Source of the DNA: Pogostemon cablin
Taxonomy: Eukaryota; Streptophyta; Magnoliopsida; Lamiales; Lamiaceae
Assembly (NCBI GenBank): GCA_023678885.1
Contig: CM043013.1
Span: 10,758,791 to 10,822,790 of the forward strand
Length of the DNA: 64,000 bases
Reading direction: 5' to 3'
The notes beneath the pieces are model-generated. The model was given only the letters and a program-made list of their open reading frames with translations. It was not told the DNA's origin and ran no database searches. A program made the position numbers and the translations under genes. Numbering within the stretch: position 1 is the first letter of the stretch; every line of letters starts with the position of its first letter. Positions 1 to 11,025 of the stretch are shown piece by piece.

Positions 1-966
1 TCAATAAGTCTATCAAAATTTTTAGAACGGATAATGGGACTGAATTTATAAACTCACATTTTTAAAATTTTACAAAAACCAATGGAATTATTCATCAAAC
101 CTCGTGTCCGTACACACCCGCTCAAAATGGGATAGCTGAGCGAAAAAATCGTCATTTTTTAGAAGTCACGCTCTCTTCTCTTAAAAAATAATGTTTCAAA
201 ACGTATTTGGTCCGATGCTGTTTTAACCGCCTATTATCTTATTAACCGTCGACCCTCTTCTAATCTCAATAATTTTAGTCCCCACAAAATCCTCTTTAAA
301 AAGGAAGTTAACCTTGACCACTTACGCACCTTTGGATGCACGTGTTTTGTTCACATTAATCGCACTGACAAACTTAGTCCCACTTCTGTCAAGGCTATTT
401 TTCTAGGATATTCCGTATCTCAAAAAGGCTACAAGTGTTATGATCCTATTACTAGAAGGCTCTACATTTCAAGAGATGTTACCTTCAATGAAAACGATCC
501 TTACTACACTATTGATAACTCCTCTGTTGATACTAACGACTTTGTTTTTCCTATATCAACTCCTAATAATTTTACTCCTTCTCAGGATCATCAAAACAAT
601 TTGATTAATCCGATTCATCTCGAGGAAGAAGATACCCCGACAGGGGGAGATCACGTCCCAGTCGAAGAAAATGCTCCGATAGGGGCAGATCAAAACCAAA
701 ACCCAACTAGAGCAAACTCACCTCGGAGATCTCTTCGACAGACTCGGCCGCCCACCAAACTAAAAGATTACGTCACCTATTCGGTATCGTATCCTATCCA
801 AAACTTTCTTTCTTATTCCCACATTTCTAAATCGCATCATGCATTTTTAAACTACATAAATCAATTTGAACCAAAAAACTTCGAAGAGGCTAATCTTTGT
901 CCTACTTGGCGTAAAGCGATGGAAGAAGAATTAAATGCTCGAGAAAAATAATACTTGGTCTCTTGT
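1..966 (+). pseudogene. Ty1/copia pol fragment: integrase end and linker to RT
   Basis: This is the 3' part of a copia integrase, cut by the window edge. The copia hallmark RTDNGTEF is read near 27-52 and YTPAQNG..AERKNRH near 108-155, separated by a frame change and a stop. A cleaner stretch follows (about 195-540) with the usual copia 'LRTFGC' and 'FLGYS..QKGYKCYDP' motifs. The open frame 601-951 is the variable linker before RT (acidic, then an RRS/RQTRPP tract) and ends in the start of the RT region. The frame stops shortly after 951, and at 967 a solo LTR interrupts the gene; homology resumes at 2635. The many stops mean it is dead. The lineage was not determined. Confidence 0.9.
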
Positions 967-2046
967 TGATTAGCCATAACTTGTAGTCGGGTTGACCAAT
1001 TCAAGAATTTATCGAACCACAGGGAGGTCGATGCTAGCACTTAAGCGATATCACGTTTATCACGATTTTATAGAAACGAATCATAGATGGATGGTTTGGG
1101 TTACAAGTAATTAAATGAAAGTAGACAAGCAATATCCAAATGACAAGATAAAAATGATGAATGAGTGGTTTTTCAAATTGAGTAGAAGTGAGATTAACAA
1201 CACTATTGAAGTGGTAACTTATGGATTCATGCATTAAACTCATATGTATCAAGGATTAAGACTAAGGGCCAACACTTATACCACCTAAACTTCCTCTCGA
1301 AATGAATAGGATGTAGATCATTTGCACAATCTCAAAATAGCTCAAAGGTTGGTTCTAAATTAAACTATTCCAACTAGGTACTAAGTTCAATTATAGAATC
1401 CCTTCATATAATCAATTGACTTCTCAATCTAACTAATCACATGTTCCATCAAAGGGTTCTAAATAATAAAGGACTTCTCAATCACTTTACCATCTATAAT
1501 GCACATGAGGTGTTTGATGAAATGATTCACTTGACTATCCTAAGCACATAATTGATTTCTCAATCTAATCATATAATTAGAACAATCAAACACACAAAAC
1601 ATCATAGATCTCAAGATATATAAGCACCAATGATAGAAAATCAAATATCCCCATCAACATATGAATTTAATTACATAGATCCACAAATTAACCAACAACC
1701 TTCATGTTGCTAATCTCACAAGGGAGATTAGCCTACAATCTTCATAAGATCCATAACATAGACATTATAATTCTTACAAATCATGATAAACTAAAGGATT
1801 AACACAAAATTGGAATGAAAACTCCCTTGGAAATGGATCCAATTGAATCTCCCTTCTTCCTTTGGTGATCACCCAAGCTTTCTTGCTTCTTCACTTGATT
1901 TCGATGGAGGAAATTATGGAGAGATGATGTAGATATCAAAATGGATGAATGGGATGGAGAATATGGTGTGAAATCAAAGGAATGGTGTGTGAGGTGTGTG
2001 GGAACAGTAGAATTTCGGATCTCCTTCAAAATGTTGAATGGATTGA

Positions 2047-2054
2047 TATTTATA
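2047..2054 (-). promoter_or_regulatory. TATA box of solo LTR A
   Basis: On the minus strand this reads TATAAATA within GGGGTATAAATATC. It occupies the same place in the LTR as the boxes at 6092-6115, 10619-10642 and 59165-59172, which supports its role as the LTR core promoter. Confidence 0.65.
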
Positions 2055-2099
2055 CCCCATGGAGACCTTCTAGAAGAATTGTAAAAAATATCATGTTCT

Positions 2100-2430
2100 G
2101 GTGCCGACACGAGTCGTGCTACGTAGCACGGGTCGTGTCGTGTCAGGGCATGCGGCACACGAGTCGTTCTGCGTCGCACGGCCAAAGGGTGGCCGTGTTG
2201 AATGCCTAGACGTCGCCGCACGGCCTCCGCTTACAGGCCCGTGTCTGGTACACGGGTCGTGCTCCGCAACACGGGTCGTGCTCCACAACACGACCACCAC
2301 GACCAAGTGGTGGTCGTGTTGGATAAATAGATGCCGCCGCACGACCATTCTGGACAGGCCCGTGTCTGGCACACGGGCCGTTTGCTGCAACACGAGCCGT
2401 GTTGCCAGCACGGTCGGCCGTGTTCTTGCA
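2100..2430. repeat. CACG/CGTG palindrome array in U3 of LTR A
   Basis: About 330 bp, more GC-rich than its surroundings, are packed with variants of CACGRGTCGTG and CACGGGCCGTG, many of them short palindromes. It lies upstream of the minus-strand TATA box, that is in U3. Related but shorter arrays sit in the same position in the other three family LTRs. Long ORFs on both strands here are a by-product of the repeats. Confidence 0.75.
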
Positions 2431-2634
2431 CCTTTGTTTCTTCTTCTTTGTTTGATCTTCCGTCTTCATTTTTACTCCATTTTCACCTGTTATATATATG
2501 TTTAAGATCATTCTCACACATTCCTATGAAAACACATAACACCACCAAAATACACAAAAATACGGATGAAACAATACGAAAAATACACACAAAAAGGCAC
2601 TAAAATCTAGGTGAAAATAACGACAATCACTTGT

Positions 2635-2919
2635 TCATCTCCCTAAAGGATAAAAGACTGTCGGGTGTAAATGGGTCTACAAAGTTAAATTCGATAGTTT
2701 GGAAAAAATCGAAAGATATAAAGCTCGCCTTGTTGCTAAAGGCTTTACCCAAACTTATAGAATTGACTATGAAAAACATTCGCACCCGTCGCTAAAATGA
2801 GCACAATAAGAATCCTTCTTTCTATAGGCACTAATAAAAATTGATATTTTCATCAAATGGATGTTAAAAATACTTTTTTACAAGGAGATTTAGAAGAAGA
2901 AGTGTACATGAGCCCGGAT
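2635..2919 (+). pseudogene. Ty1/copia RT, N-terminal part (continued)
   Basis: This continues the element of 1-966. It carries the copia RT entry motifs KWVYKVKFDS, ARLVAKGFTQ and then MDVKNTFLQGDLEEEVYM (2857-2910). One stop interrupts the start and another precedes the MDVK motif. Homology ends abruptly near 2919, after EVYMSP, where unrelated mitochondrial-like DNA begins. It resumes only near 11078, with roughly 40 codons of RT apparently lost at the break. Confidence 0.88.
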
Positions 2920-4957
2920 CCTGCTTGCTTAGCCTGGGCCTTAGCTTTAACGACCTCTCTAGTACACCTATTTAAACCCCAAAGTAAGGCACCTACTGTT
3001 ACACCAACCAAGAAATTGTTGAATGAAAGAGGCAGAGATCAAACACGGGAATAAGAATAAGAAATTCCTTTTTGATCATTTTGATAGAGGGGGATGGAGA
3101 AAGTGGACAAAACATACTCGCATTTCTCATCGAATAAATAGAAGATCTCCCTGGAGAGTGAAAACTTTCCTAACCCACCTTCGTAGAGCCATGTATTGTA
3201 AGTGATCCGAACCTGCTCGGAGCGTGCGCCCCATAGAGGCAAGTGAAGTTGGTGAGACGTATGATGGGCGGAGTGTGCAAGCATCATCGCTGCACATATT
3301 GTTGTGGAAGAAAACGTCGAAGCCACTTTAGTTGAGGATGGATACCCTCCCGAAGCTATTTTAGTCAAACGACACCAGATATGGGGCTTCATGTTTTATC
3401 CTTCTGGCACGAGTTTAACCAAAAAAATGTATGTAGGTTATGTCGCGCGTTTAAAGATCTCGCGCAATCTAGGTTTGAGCTCTGATTTGATCTCGATGGT
3501 CGGTGGCCGGTGGCAAAGGGAGCGAAGCGCCAACCGCGACTATGTTCCTAGTGTGGAAGAAAGAAAATGGAATTTCTCCAATGGCTTGCGGAAGAGCTAC
3601 TTTCACGTCATATGTTTGCTCCTGGCAATTTTGAGTGGCTCAGGAGAAGTCAGAATATCCTGGGGGTCTTTTTATTTCTCGTTTCGGCCGAGCGACAAGT
3701 TGCAGGACTCATTTTTTAAGCTTCCAGCTCTGATTAGATATGTCTTCTGGAGAATGGTGCTCACTGAACCTCCATATATCTAACAAGTCGAGTCTTATGT
3801 CGGTCATATAGAACACCAACACATAGAAAAAGGTCTGAAAAAACCAGTTCATCACTTGACATCAGTAGAATGCTACCTCCAATTCCCTGTATGTTCGATA
3901 GAGCCAAAGTTTCCCCCCCACTGATCGAAGTACGCCGATTACCCCCCGAACCATACAAGATAGTTTCCACCTATCATACGGCTTTCTAACTTTACTACGA
4001 TAATTCACCAGGTCTTGGACGTGCCTTCTTTACTCGTGTGGGAGGAGAGATAAGGGATATAGAGGGCTATCCTGAGTCTGCTGGTTCTATTTTTTCTCAC
4101 TTCAACTGGGGCCTCTTTCCTTCAAGCGATATATCGCACTTTAGACTTTCTCTTGTGTGGTGTCCTATAGGAGAAGCTTACCGCTCTTGAGCCAGACCGA
4201 CCGTGCTTCTAGTTCTAATGGAATTTTTGGACGGCTAAAAAAAAGACCAAACGCCTTTGAGTTATTGGCTCGTCCAACCCGACAGCATTCATAAGTCGCT
4301 CGTCCAACTGTCCCTCGGAAACAGGGTAGAGAAGTACCATGCGCCACCCATCCTTTCGGACTCTACTCGTGGATTGGAAGAGGCTGCTACATATATGCTA
4401 CCTCCAAAAAGGACAAAATGAGTACAAAAAGTGAAGTGACTTCGGCGTGTACATAACTACTGATTGCTGTGAACATTAGTCTAAGACTGTGGGCTCTTGG
4501 GAGCCAGTCTCTGACTGAAAGATCCTCTCAGACAGCTATGATGAATGTAGTTTGAACCTGGTGGTCATCAGTCTAAGTCAAAGAAAAAAGATCATGAAAA
4601 TAAGATTCTATTTAAGGCTGTCTTCTTTTGTTGGATAGAAGCTCATACTCTCCATTTTCCTCAGTCCACGGTTCATGATTGATGATAAGCTCCTCATATA
4701 ATAGTTGAGAGAAGAACAGGGGAATAGCTTAAGGGCAGCTACTCTATGGAAGACTCTATGATAGAGGGGTCTTAGCATTTTCAGTATCAATGGTCTCCGC
4801 TCTAGGAGCAGAAGTGGATCTCCTTTTCTTTCTTCCGTCAGACTCTTAAATCTCCACCCTCTCTATAGCTTCCCGAGACTCTCCCTTTCAAAGGACTCGA
4901 CTAATGGACCGGGAGGACTCACTGATGGCGTATCCACCTGTCGACCTGATTGGTGAC
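2919..4957. other. Nuclear insertion of mitochondrial DNA (NUMT), left part
   Basis: About 2 kb have a base composition and motif style unlike the copia DNA on either side. The firm evidence is a nad4 exon fragment on the minus strand near 3770-3910. The rest I take as mitochondrial intergenic or intron sequence by context: it has no nuclear repeat signature and ends where the LTR element inserts. The 159-residue frame at 3304-3783 and other short frames here are not assigned to any gene. A further 47 bp (11031-11077) lie beyond the LTR element. The exact donor layout needs a comparison with a plant mitochondrial genome. Confidence 0.65.
3765..3910 (-). pseudogene. nad4: Mitochondrial nad4 exon fragment
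   Basis: The minus strand encodes NIQGIGGSILLM, then a short diverged stretch, then LFLCVGVLYDRHKTRLVRY. These match a conserved core of plant NADH dehydrogenase subunit 4, a membrane subunit of respiratory complex I. After LVRY the frame shifts and a nad4-like YGG.VST follows. Only about 45 codons are present, with no flanking exon in frame, so this is a non-functional copy. The identification rests on memory of the nad4 sequence; no other family I know has the LYDRHKTRLVRYYGG motif. Confidence 0.8.
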
Positions 4958-6091
4958 TGATTGGTCGTTATAGTCGGGATGACCAATTAAAGAATTTATC
5001 GAACCACAGGGAGGAATGTACTAGAGTTTAAGCGATCTCAAGTTTATCGTGATTTTATAAGGACGATGGAAAGGGACGGAGGATAAGCGTGCAAATGAAT
5101 GCACTTAAACTAATGCAAGAAATAAGATAAAAGCAAAGATAAAAGGGGTTCCAAATGATGCAAGGATGAGATTAGCAACAATCATGACATGGATAACAAA
5201 GTAATCATGCAATTGATTATAATCTACCATGGACATAGCATAGGAGCGATCACTAATTCCACCTAAACTCTCTACCAAGATGGATAGGATGTAGGCCCTC
5301 AATAAGGCTCCCAAAAGCACTTAAGATCGATACCATAGCGAACACCTCCTACTAGGTACTAATTACTCTACGAGTTCCCTAATTAGGTACTAAATCATAG
5401 GCAATATTCCCTTTTAAGGTACTATGAATTCACTAATAGCTTGGGTCTCCTCATCTAATCAACTAATCTCTCGATTAAGCTAATCAAATGTTCTATCAAA
5501 GGGTTCCCAAATTTAGAAGGATATACATATCTCATTCTAAATTAATGCACATGAAGTGTATGATGAAATGATTCAATGAACTATCCTAAACATGTAATTG
5601 ATTTACCAACCTAATCACATGCTCATGACAATTAATCACACAAATCAATCATATACATCAAGCAATTGACAATCAATGATAGAAATAACACAAAGCCCAT
5701 TCAAGATTAAAATCAATTTGCATAAAAACTAAATTATCCAACACCAATCATGGAGCTAATCTCACAAAGGAGATTAGCCTATCATAGTCATAGAGAAAAC
5801 AACATAGACCATTGTATCTACAAATCCCATGACAAAACTATAAAGAAGTTCACAAAAATTAGAATTAGATTCCCCATTTGAAGTCCTTCAATGGAGTTTC
5901 TTCTTCTTCTTCTTCTTGTAATCTTCACTCCCCCTTGCTTCCTTGATCACTTGGATGGTGGATTTGATGGAGGGGATTAAGTGTAGATGGATGGATGAAG
6001 AATGGATGGAAAAGATGGTGAAAAATGAAGAAAAATGTGTGTGATGTGTGTGTGGCACTCAAACCCTCAAAAATCCCTTCCAAATGCTGAT

Positions 6092-6115
6092 ATTGGGGGT
6101 ATTTATACCCCCAAT
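6092..6115 (-). promoter_or_regulatory. Palindromic TATA box of the left LTR
   Basis: A 24-bp near-perfect palindrome: ATTGGGGG on one side, CCCCCAAT on the other, with TATAAATA (minus strand) in the centre. Embedding a TATA box in G5/C5 arms is unusual. It is the probable core promoter and marks the U3/R side of the LTR. Confidence 0.7.
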
Positions 6116-6162
6116 GCACATGGAAATCACATATAGGAGAAAAACGCAATTTTAGGCCAAGT

Positions 6163-6290
6163 GCAAGAAAACACGGGCGTGTTTTCCTGCATCTGCCCGT
6201 GTTTTCTTGCAATTTTTCAGCTTTCTGTAAGTTTTGGCACTGGCAGAAAAACACGGGCACTACATAAAAACACGGGCGTGTTTTTATGTA
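6163..6290. repeat. U3 palindrome cluster of the left LTR
   Basis: An inverted pair with 15-bp arms (6163-6177 and 6196-6210, core ACACGGG/CCCGTGT) is followed by a 30-bp palindrome at 6261-6290 with 14-bp perfect arms around GG. All arms carry CACGGGCGTG-like cores. The equivalent positions in the right LTR are 10690-10737 and 10788-10817. Confidence 0.8.
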
Positions 6291-6498
6291 TTTTGGTCAA
6301 TTTTCAATTTTCTTCAACTTTCTCCTTTCTTCATGCTTTTTATCACCATTTATCCTCATAATCACCTATTCAAAGACATGAAACTCATCATCATCACTAT
6401 TCCAAAATACAATACAAAAAGATACAAAAAATACGAAATAAAAAGACGAAAACACACACAAAAATGACACAAAATCTAGGTGAAAATAGCGATGATCA

Positions 6499-6510
6499 AC
6501 CCCCCAAACT
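6499..6510 (-). other. Polypurine tract
   Basis: The minus strand reads AGTTTGGGGGGT directly against the 3' LTR. This is the expected place for plus-strand DNA priming. It is slightly impure (TTT) but G-rich. Confidence 0.65.
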
Positions 6511-8119
6511 AAAAGTGTTGCTCGTCCCCGAGCAACGAAAATGATAAAACAAGAGGAGTAATTTTCACCTAGAAAAAGACCTAACGAACATAAGCAATAA
6601 CATATCATAAGCAATAAGGACTACAAATCATATCAAGTCACCCTATAACATTAAACTCATAACATGAAAAATTAACAAGTTCAATTCAAAGAGATTAAAG
6701 AGTAATATAGTCCTTTCCGATCCAAGCCTCACATCGGATATCAAAATGCACTCAACACTCTATCAAAATAAGGTAAATCAACACTCATCAATTGATTGGC
6801 CCGATGCGCCATAGGCTTACTCGTGGACTACATTCACAAACCACCATAGCTTCAATTAGTGATCAAATAGGACTTTACGTTTGGATGTAATGGTATGCTT
6901 TTTGGTAAAGGTAGGGAGAATTTGGGTAAGAGTGACTCATCGAGTGTAAGTAATCGAAGAGATGATCAACTTCTTCAACTTCTTCACATTTCTATCTTCC
7001 TTTCTTTTCTTCTCTAAACATAAGCACTTATCATTATCATTCCTTGTGTTTCTTGAGCTTCTTTTGATTTCATGCTTTCATCCTTTTGACTTTTTGCTTG
7101 CATGAGCATATTGTTGTTGATTTTGCTCATTTTTCTTGCTTTGAAGTAGCATGTATATTTGTTTGAGCTCTTTTCATCCTTTTCTTGCTTGTTTACCATT
7201 TTCCTCTTTCTCTTGCACAATTCTCACATCAAACCGTGTAGACCACCATCTCCTCAATCACCCACACAAAAGGTATATATAAGGCTTAAGTGGGTAATCA
7301 TGGCTTGTAATGTGCTTAGTTCACAAGAAATAAGTTTAAAGGCTCAAAGTGGCTAACTAGGGATGATGTATAAGATAAGGAAATATATGACAATGACTTT
7401 AAAGTACAAGGATGGCCTAAAATCATCTCACTAACCTCCACCAATCGGGTTCATTCCCGTAGTCCACTAGCAAGTTCTAGCATATCAAGGATCAATCGAT
7501 TCACTCATGAAGAAACAACCATGCATGCACGGTTGAGGCTCAAATGCTCATAAGCTTTTGCTCGGACCATGAGGAACTTATTACACCTCAATCTATCTCA
7601 AAATTGAACAAATTAAATAGAATATGTCACAATTTCAACTAGTAGAGATCCTTAACATAATTCGCCATCACTTATCACAAACAACACATCATCACTCATA
7701 TTCAAGAAAACGACTCACAACACAAGAAAATAAGAACATCACAAAAATATAAAAACACAAGACAAAAGACATAAGACACAAGGAAATTATGTGCGCCGGT
7801 GCAAATGTTCATAAAATGAGAACTACGAGAGCATAAAAATTCAACCCCCCAAAATAAGTTTGAGCCAAATAATAGGTACTCCCTTTGACGCATTCCTCGT
7901 AGCTCTTCTCGTAATCCAATATACTCCACATCCACACCAAGCACAACATAATTTCTACACAAAACACCAACAAACACAAAAAAAAAATCAAACCAAAACA
8001 CCAAAAATCAAATCCATCATCCTTATTTAAAGCACTAAATAAAGCATTAAAGATAATGATGGGTTGCCTCCCATCTAGCGCTAAGTTTAACGTCTTCAAG
8101 CCGGACGATAGTCTTTAGC
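6511..8119 (-). other. Non-coding interior of the LTR element
   Basis: About 1.6 kb between the ORF and the polypurine tract. No long frame and no protein motif are seen on either strand. It has pyrimidine-rich and AT-rich stretches only. In an autonomous relative part of this interval would carry pol. Confidence 0.6.
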
Positions 8120-9394
8120 TCATGGTGGTCTTGAATAGTCCTTAGGCACTATCATAGGTTTCTTCTTGAAGTAGTGCCTTGTGCTCTCCCGTTCAACCAC
8201 AAGAACATTTCCCTTCTTGTTAAATAACTCAAGCAATTGTTCTCCGAAGGCGTTCTTCACAAGGAATGGCCCTTTCCACTTGTTCCACTTTTTCCATGGG
8301 GCTTTATGTGAATTTTGAACTTCAACCACATCTCCCGGTAAGAATTCGGGCATTGAAAAATGTTGATGCCCTCTTGCAACTCTTTTCCTACAATCACCAA
8401 ACAAATTTTTATCAATAAAATCATGAAAGTTCTTAAGAGAATTTGAAATTTCAATAGAATGAGAGGGTTTTGGCTTGTGGGGAGTAGAATCCATGATCTT
8501 AGTTTCCAGAGGCTTCATTTTTTCCGTAAGAGCATGAATCTCTTCTCGATTTTGATGTTTTACTTTCTCAACCATCACTTCAAGAGATTCGACAAATCTA
8601 TCGAATTCCCCCTTCAACTCTTCTTTCAATTCTTTGGCTTTCACCCACTTAGGCACTCTTTCTCTCTTCTCCTTCATAACCTCATCGACCCCCAAACTAG
8701 TCTCTTTTCTATTCTTCACGACCATGCATTCATTCTTTGTTCTGGAGGTAGAAGGCTTGTTGTTCTCTTCTTGAAGTCTTTCCACGGTGGACACGATTTG
8801 ACTTACTTGGTGCTCCAATGAATTCAACTTAGCATTGAATGCTATCATCGTATTCGTCATCATTTCACACAAGTTTCAAATTCTATCAATCCACGCTTGA
8901 TTAGACTTCCTCCCCTCTTCTAAGCGATCCATAACCATTTCAAACAACTTTTCTCCAAGCATCGCTATGTGGTCATTTTGGGTGGAATAGGAGGTGTTGG
9001 AGTCTTGAAAATCTCCCCATAGTTGTGGTTGATTTCCTTCTTGATGTCGAGAAAAATTTCCTTCAAAAACATCTTCCACACCTTGAGGGTATACTTGTTG
9101 ACACATTTGATGAGGAACTCCAAAATTCTCATAACTTTGTTGTTGGAATTGCATATTCGGAACTTGTGCTCCATAATCCGGTTGCAAATTAGCATCACAA
9201 TATGGCATTTGAAATCCTTGAAATTTTTCTTGTGTGTTCATAGTGGGATGAGCACTTCTATTCACCATATCTCGAAGAATATCCATGTAGCTCATCTTTT
9301 TGGCTTGTTCTTTTTCTTCTTCCTTCTCAAGGTATGCACCTATAAGAGAAAGAAAAATTAGAACAAAATTTTCTAAAGCAAATATAAGATGCAA
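8120..9394 (-). pseudogene. gag-like protein fused to a Ty3-type integrase C-terminal domain
   Basis: This is one frame of about 425 codons with a single TGA at 8876-8878; the parts 9394-8876 and 8872-8120 are in the same frame. The N-terminal part is Gln/Asn-rich and has no zinc knuckle. After the stop comes a heptad-like stretch (NAKLNSLEHQVSQIVSTVE) like the gag C-terminus of Athila/Tat-type elements. Lys/Glu-rich sequence follows, then 'MPEFLPGDVVEV..S' and 'WNKWKGPFLVKNAFG', the GPF/Y-type tail of Ty3 integrases. Protease, RT, RNase H and the integrase core are absent. Either an internal deletion fused the ends, or the family keeps these two parts by selection. The start at 9394 is the first ATG; MSYMDIL downstream may be the true start. 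Confidence 0.7.
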
Positions 9395-9464
9395 AAATAA
9401 AAATAAATGTCCTTATTAAGACCACTCTAAACAATCCTTCATTAAACTACTAGCAACCGTTACC

Positions 9465-9482
9465 TCCCCGGCAACGGCGCCA
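9465..9482 (-). other. Primer-binding site, tRNA-Asp type
   Basis: The minus strand reads TGGCGCCGTTGCCGGGGA two bases inside the 5' LTR. It is complementary to the 3' end of plant tRNA-Asp (GUC). This site type is common in Athila/Tat-related Ty3 elements, which agrees with the integrase tail. Confidence 0.88.
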
Positions 9483-9484
9483 TT

Positions 9485-11025
9485 TGATTGGTCGTTATAG
9501 TCGGGATGACCAATTAAAGAATTTATCGAACCACAGGGAGGAATGTACTAGAGTTTAAGCGATCTCAAGTTTATCGTGATTTTATAAGGACGATGGAAAG
9601 GGACGGAGGATAAGCGTGCAAATGAATGCACTTAAACTAATGCAAGAAATAAGATAAAAGCAAAGATAAAAGGGGTTCCAAATGATGCAAGGATGAGATT
9701 AGCAACAATCATGACATGGATAACAAAGTAATCATGCAATTGATTATAATCTATCATGGACATAGCATAGGAGCGATCACTAATTCCACCTAAACTCTCT
9801 ACCAAGATGGATAGGATGTAGGCCCTCAATAAGGCTCCCAAAAGCACTTAAGATCGATACCATAGCGAACACCTCCTACTAGGTACTAATTACTCTACGA
9901 GTTCCCTAATTAGGTACTAAATCATAGGCAATATTCCCTTTTAAGGTACTATGAATTCACTAATAGCTTGGGTCTCCTCATCTAATCAACTAATCTCTCG
10001 ATTAAGCTAATCAAATGTTCTATCAAAGGGTTCCCAAATTTAGAAGGATATACCTATCTCATTCTAAATTAATGCACATGAAGTGTATGATGAAATGATT
10101 CAATGAACTATCCTAAACATGTAATTGATTTACCAACCTAATCACATGCTCATGACAATTAATCACACAAATCAATCATATACATCAAGCAATTGACAAT
10201 CAATGATAGAAATAACACAAAGCCCATTCAAGATTAAAATCAATTTGCATAAAAACTAAATTATCCAACACCAATCATGGAGCTAATCTCACAAAGGAGA
10301 TTAGCCTATCATAGTCATAGAGAAAACAACATAGACCATTGTATCTACAAATCCCATGACAAAACTATAAAGAAGTTCACAAAAATTAGAATTAGATTCC
10401 CCATTTGAAGTCCTTCAATGGAGTTTCTTCTTCTTCTTCTTCTTGTAATCTTCACTCCCCCTTGCTTCCTTGATCACTTGGATGGTGGATTTGATGGAGG
10501 GGATTAAGTGTAGATGGATGGATGAAGAATGGATGGAAAAGATGGTGAAAAATGAAGAAAAATGTGTGTGATGTGTGTGTGGCACTCAAACCCTCAAAAA
10601 TCCCTTCCAAATGCTGATATTGGGGGTATTTATACCCCCAATGCACATGGAAATCGCATACAGGAGAAAAACGCGATTTTAGGCCAAGTGCAAGAAAACA
10701 CGGGCGTGTTTTCCTGCATCTGCCCGTGTTTTCTTGCAATTTTTCAGCTTTCTGTAAGTTTTGGCACTGGCAGAAAAACACGGGCACTACATAAAAACAC
10801 GGGCGTGTTTTTATGTATTTTGGTCAATTTTCAATTTTCTTCAACTTTCTCCTTTCTTCATGCTTTTTATCACCATTTATCCTCATAATCACCTATTCAA
10901 AGACATGAAACTCATCATCATCACTATTCCAAAATACAATACAAAAAGATACAAAAAATACGAAATAAAAAGACGAAAACACACACAAAAATGACACAAA
11001 ATCTAGGTGAAAATAGCGATGATCA
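9485..11025 (-). repeat. 5' LTR (right copy) of the full-length element
   Basis: 1,541 bp, TGATTGG to GATGATCA, the upstream LTR in minus orientation. The palindromic TATA box is at 10619-10642 and the U3 palindromes at 10690-10817. GTGAC follows at 11026-11030. Confidence 0.95.

Larger units (their letters stand above)
967..2629 (-). mobile_element. Solo LTR, copy A of the TGATT..ATCA family
   Basis: This is a 1,663-bp solo LTR. It begins TGATTAG and ends CAATCA, and is flanked by the 5-bp duplication CTTGT (962-966 and 2630-2634). It aligns along its length with the LTRs at 4958-6498 and 9485-11025: shared 'gtcggg.tgaccaatt' start, 'atttatcgaaccacaggga' block and 'aaaatctaggtgaaaata' end. 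Its TATA box reads on the minus strand, so the LTR is in minus orientation. The copia reading frame continues across the insertion once the LTR and one TSD are discounted. It is more diverged than the 4958-11025 pair, so it is probably older. Confidence 0.92.
4958..6498 (-). repeat. 3' LTR (left copy) of the full-length element
   Basis: 1,541 bp, TGATTGG to GATGATCA. In minus orientation this is the downstream LTR. It is almost identical to 9485-11025 with an offset of 4,527 bp throughout. Differences seen by eye are near 5234, 5527, 6128, 6133 and 6147. ORFs of 111, 77 and 66 residues inside it are repeat by-products that recur in the other LTR. Confidence 0.95.
4958..11025 (-). mobile_element. 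Full-length non-autonomous LTR retrotransposon
   Basis: Two LTRs of exactly 1,541 bp (4958-6498 and 9485-11025) flank 2,986 bp. The 5-bp duplication GTGAC occurs at 4953-4957 and 11026-11030. LTR ends are TGAT..ATCA. A tRNA-Asp primer-binding site lies next to the right LTR and a G-rich polypurine tract next to the left one, so the element reads on the minus strand. By eye only about five substitutions separate the LTRs, so insertion was recent. The interior encodes gag-like sequence and an integrase tail but no protease, RT or RNase H. It must have been moved by a partner element. It sits inside the mitochondrial insert. Confidence 0.95.

Noticed and set aside
2091..2603. Several overlapping long ORFs on both strands
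   Set aside because: They arise from the CACG/CGTG palindrome array of solo LTR A, which lacks stops in several frames.
3304..3783. 159-codon plus frame in the mitochondrial insert
   Set aside because: No protein family recognised, and its 3' end overlaps the nad4 fragment on the other strand. Possible mitochondrial ORF, but unsupported.
5925..6467. ORFs of 111, 77 and 66 codons repeated at 10452-10994
   Set aside because: They lie wholly inside the LTR and are conserved only because the LTRs are twins.
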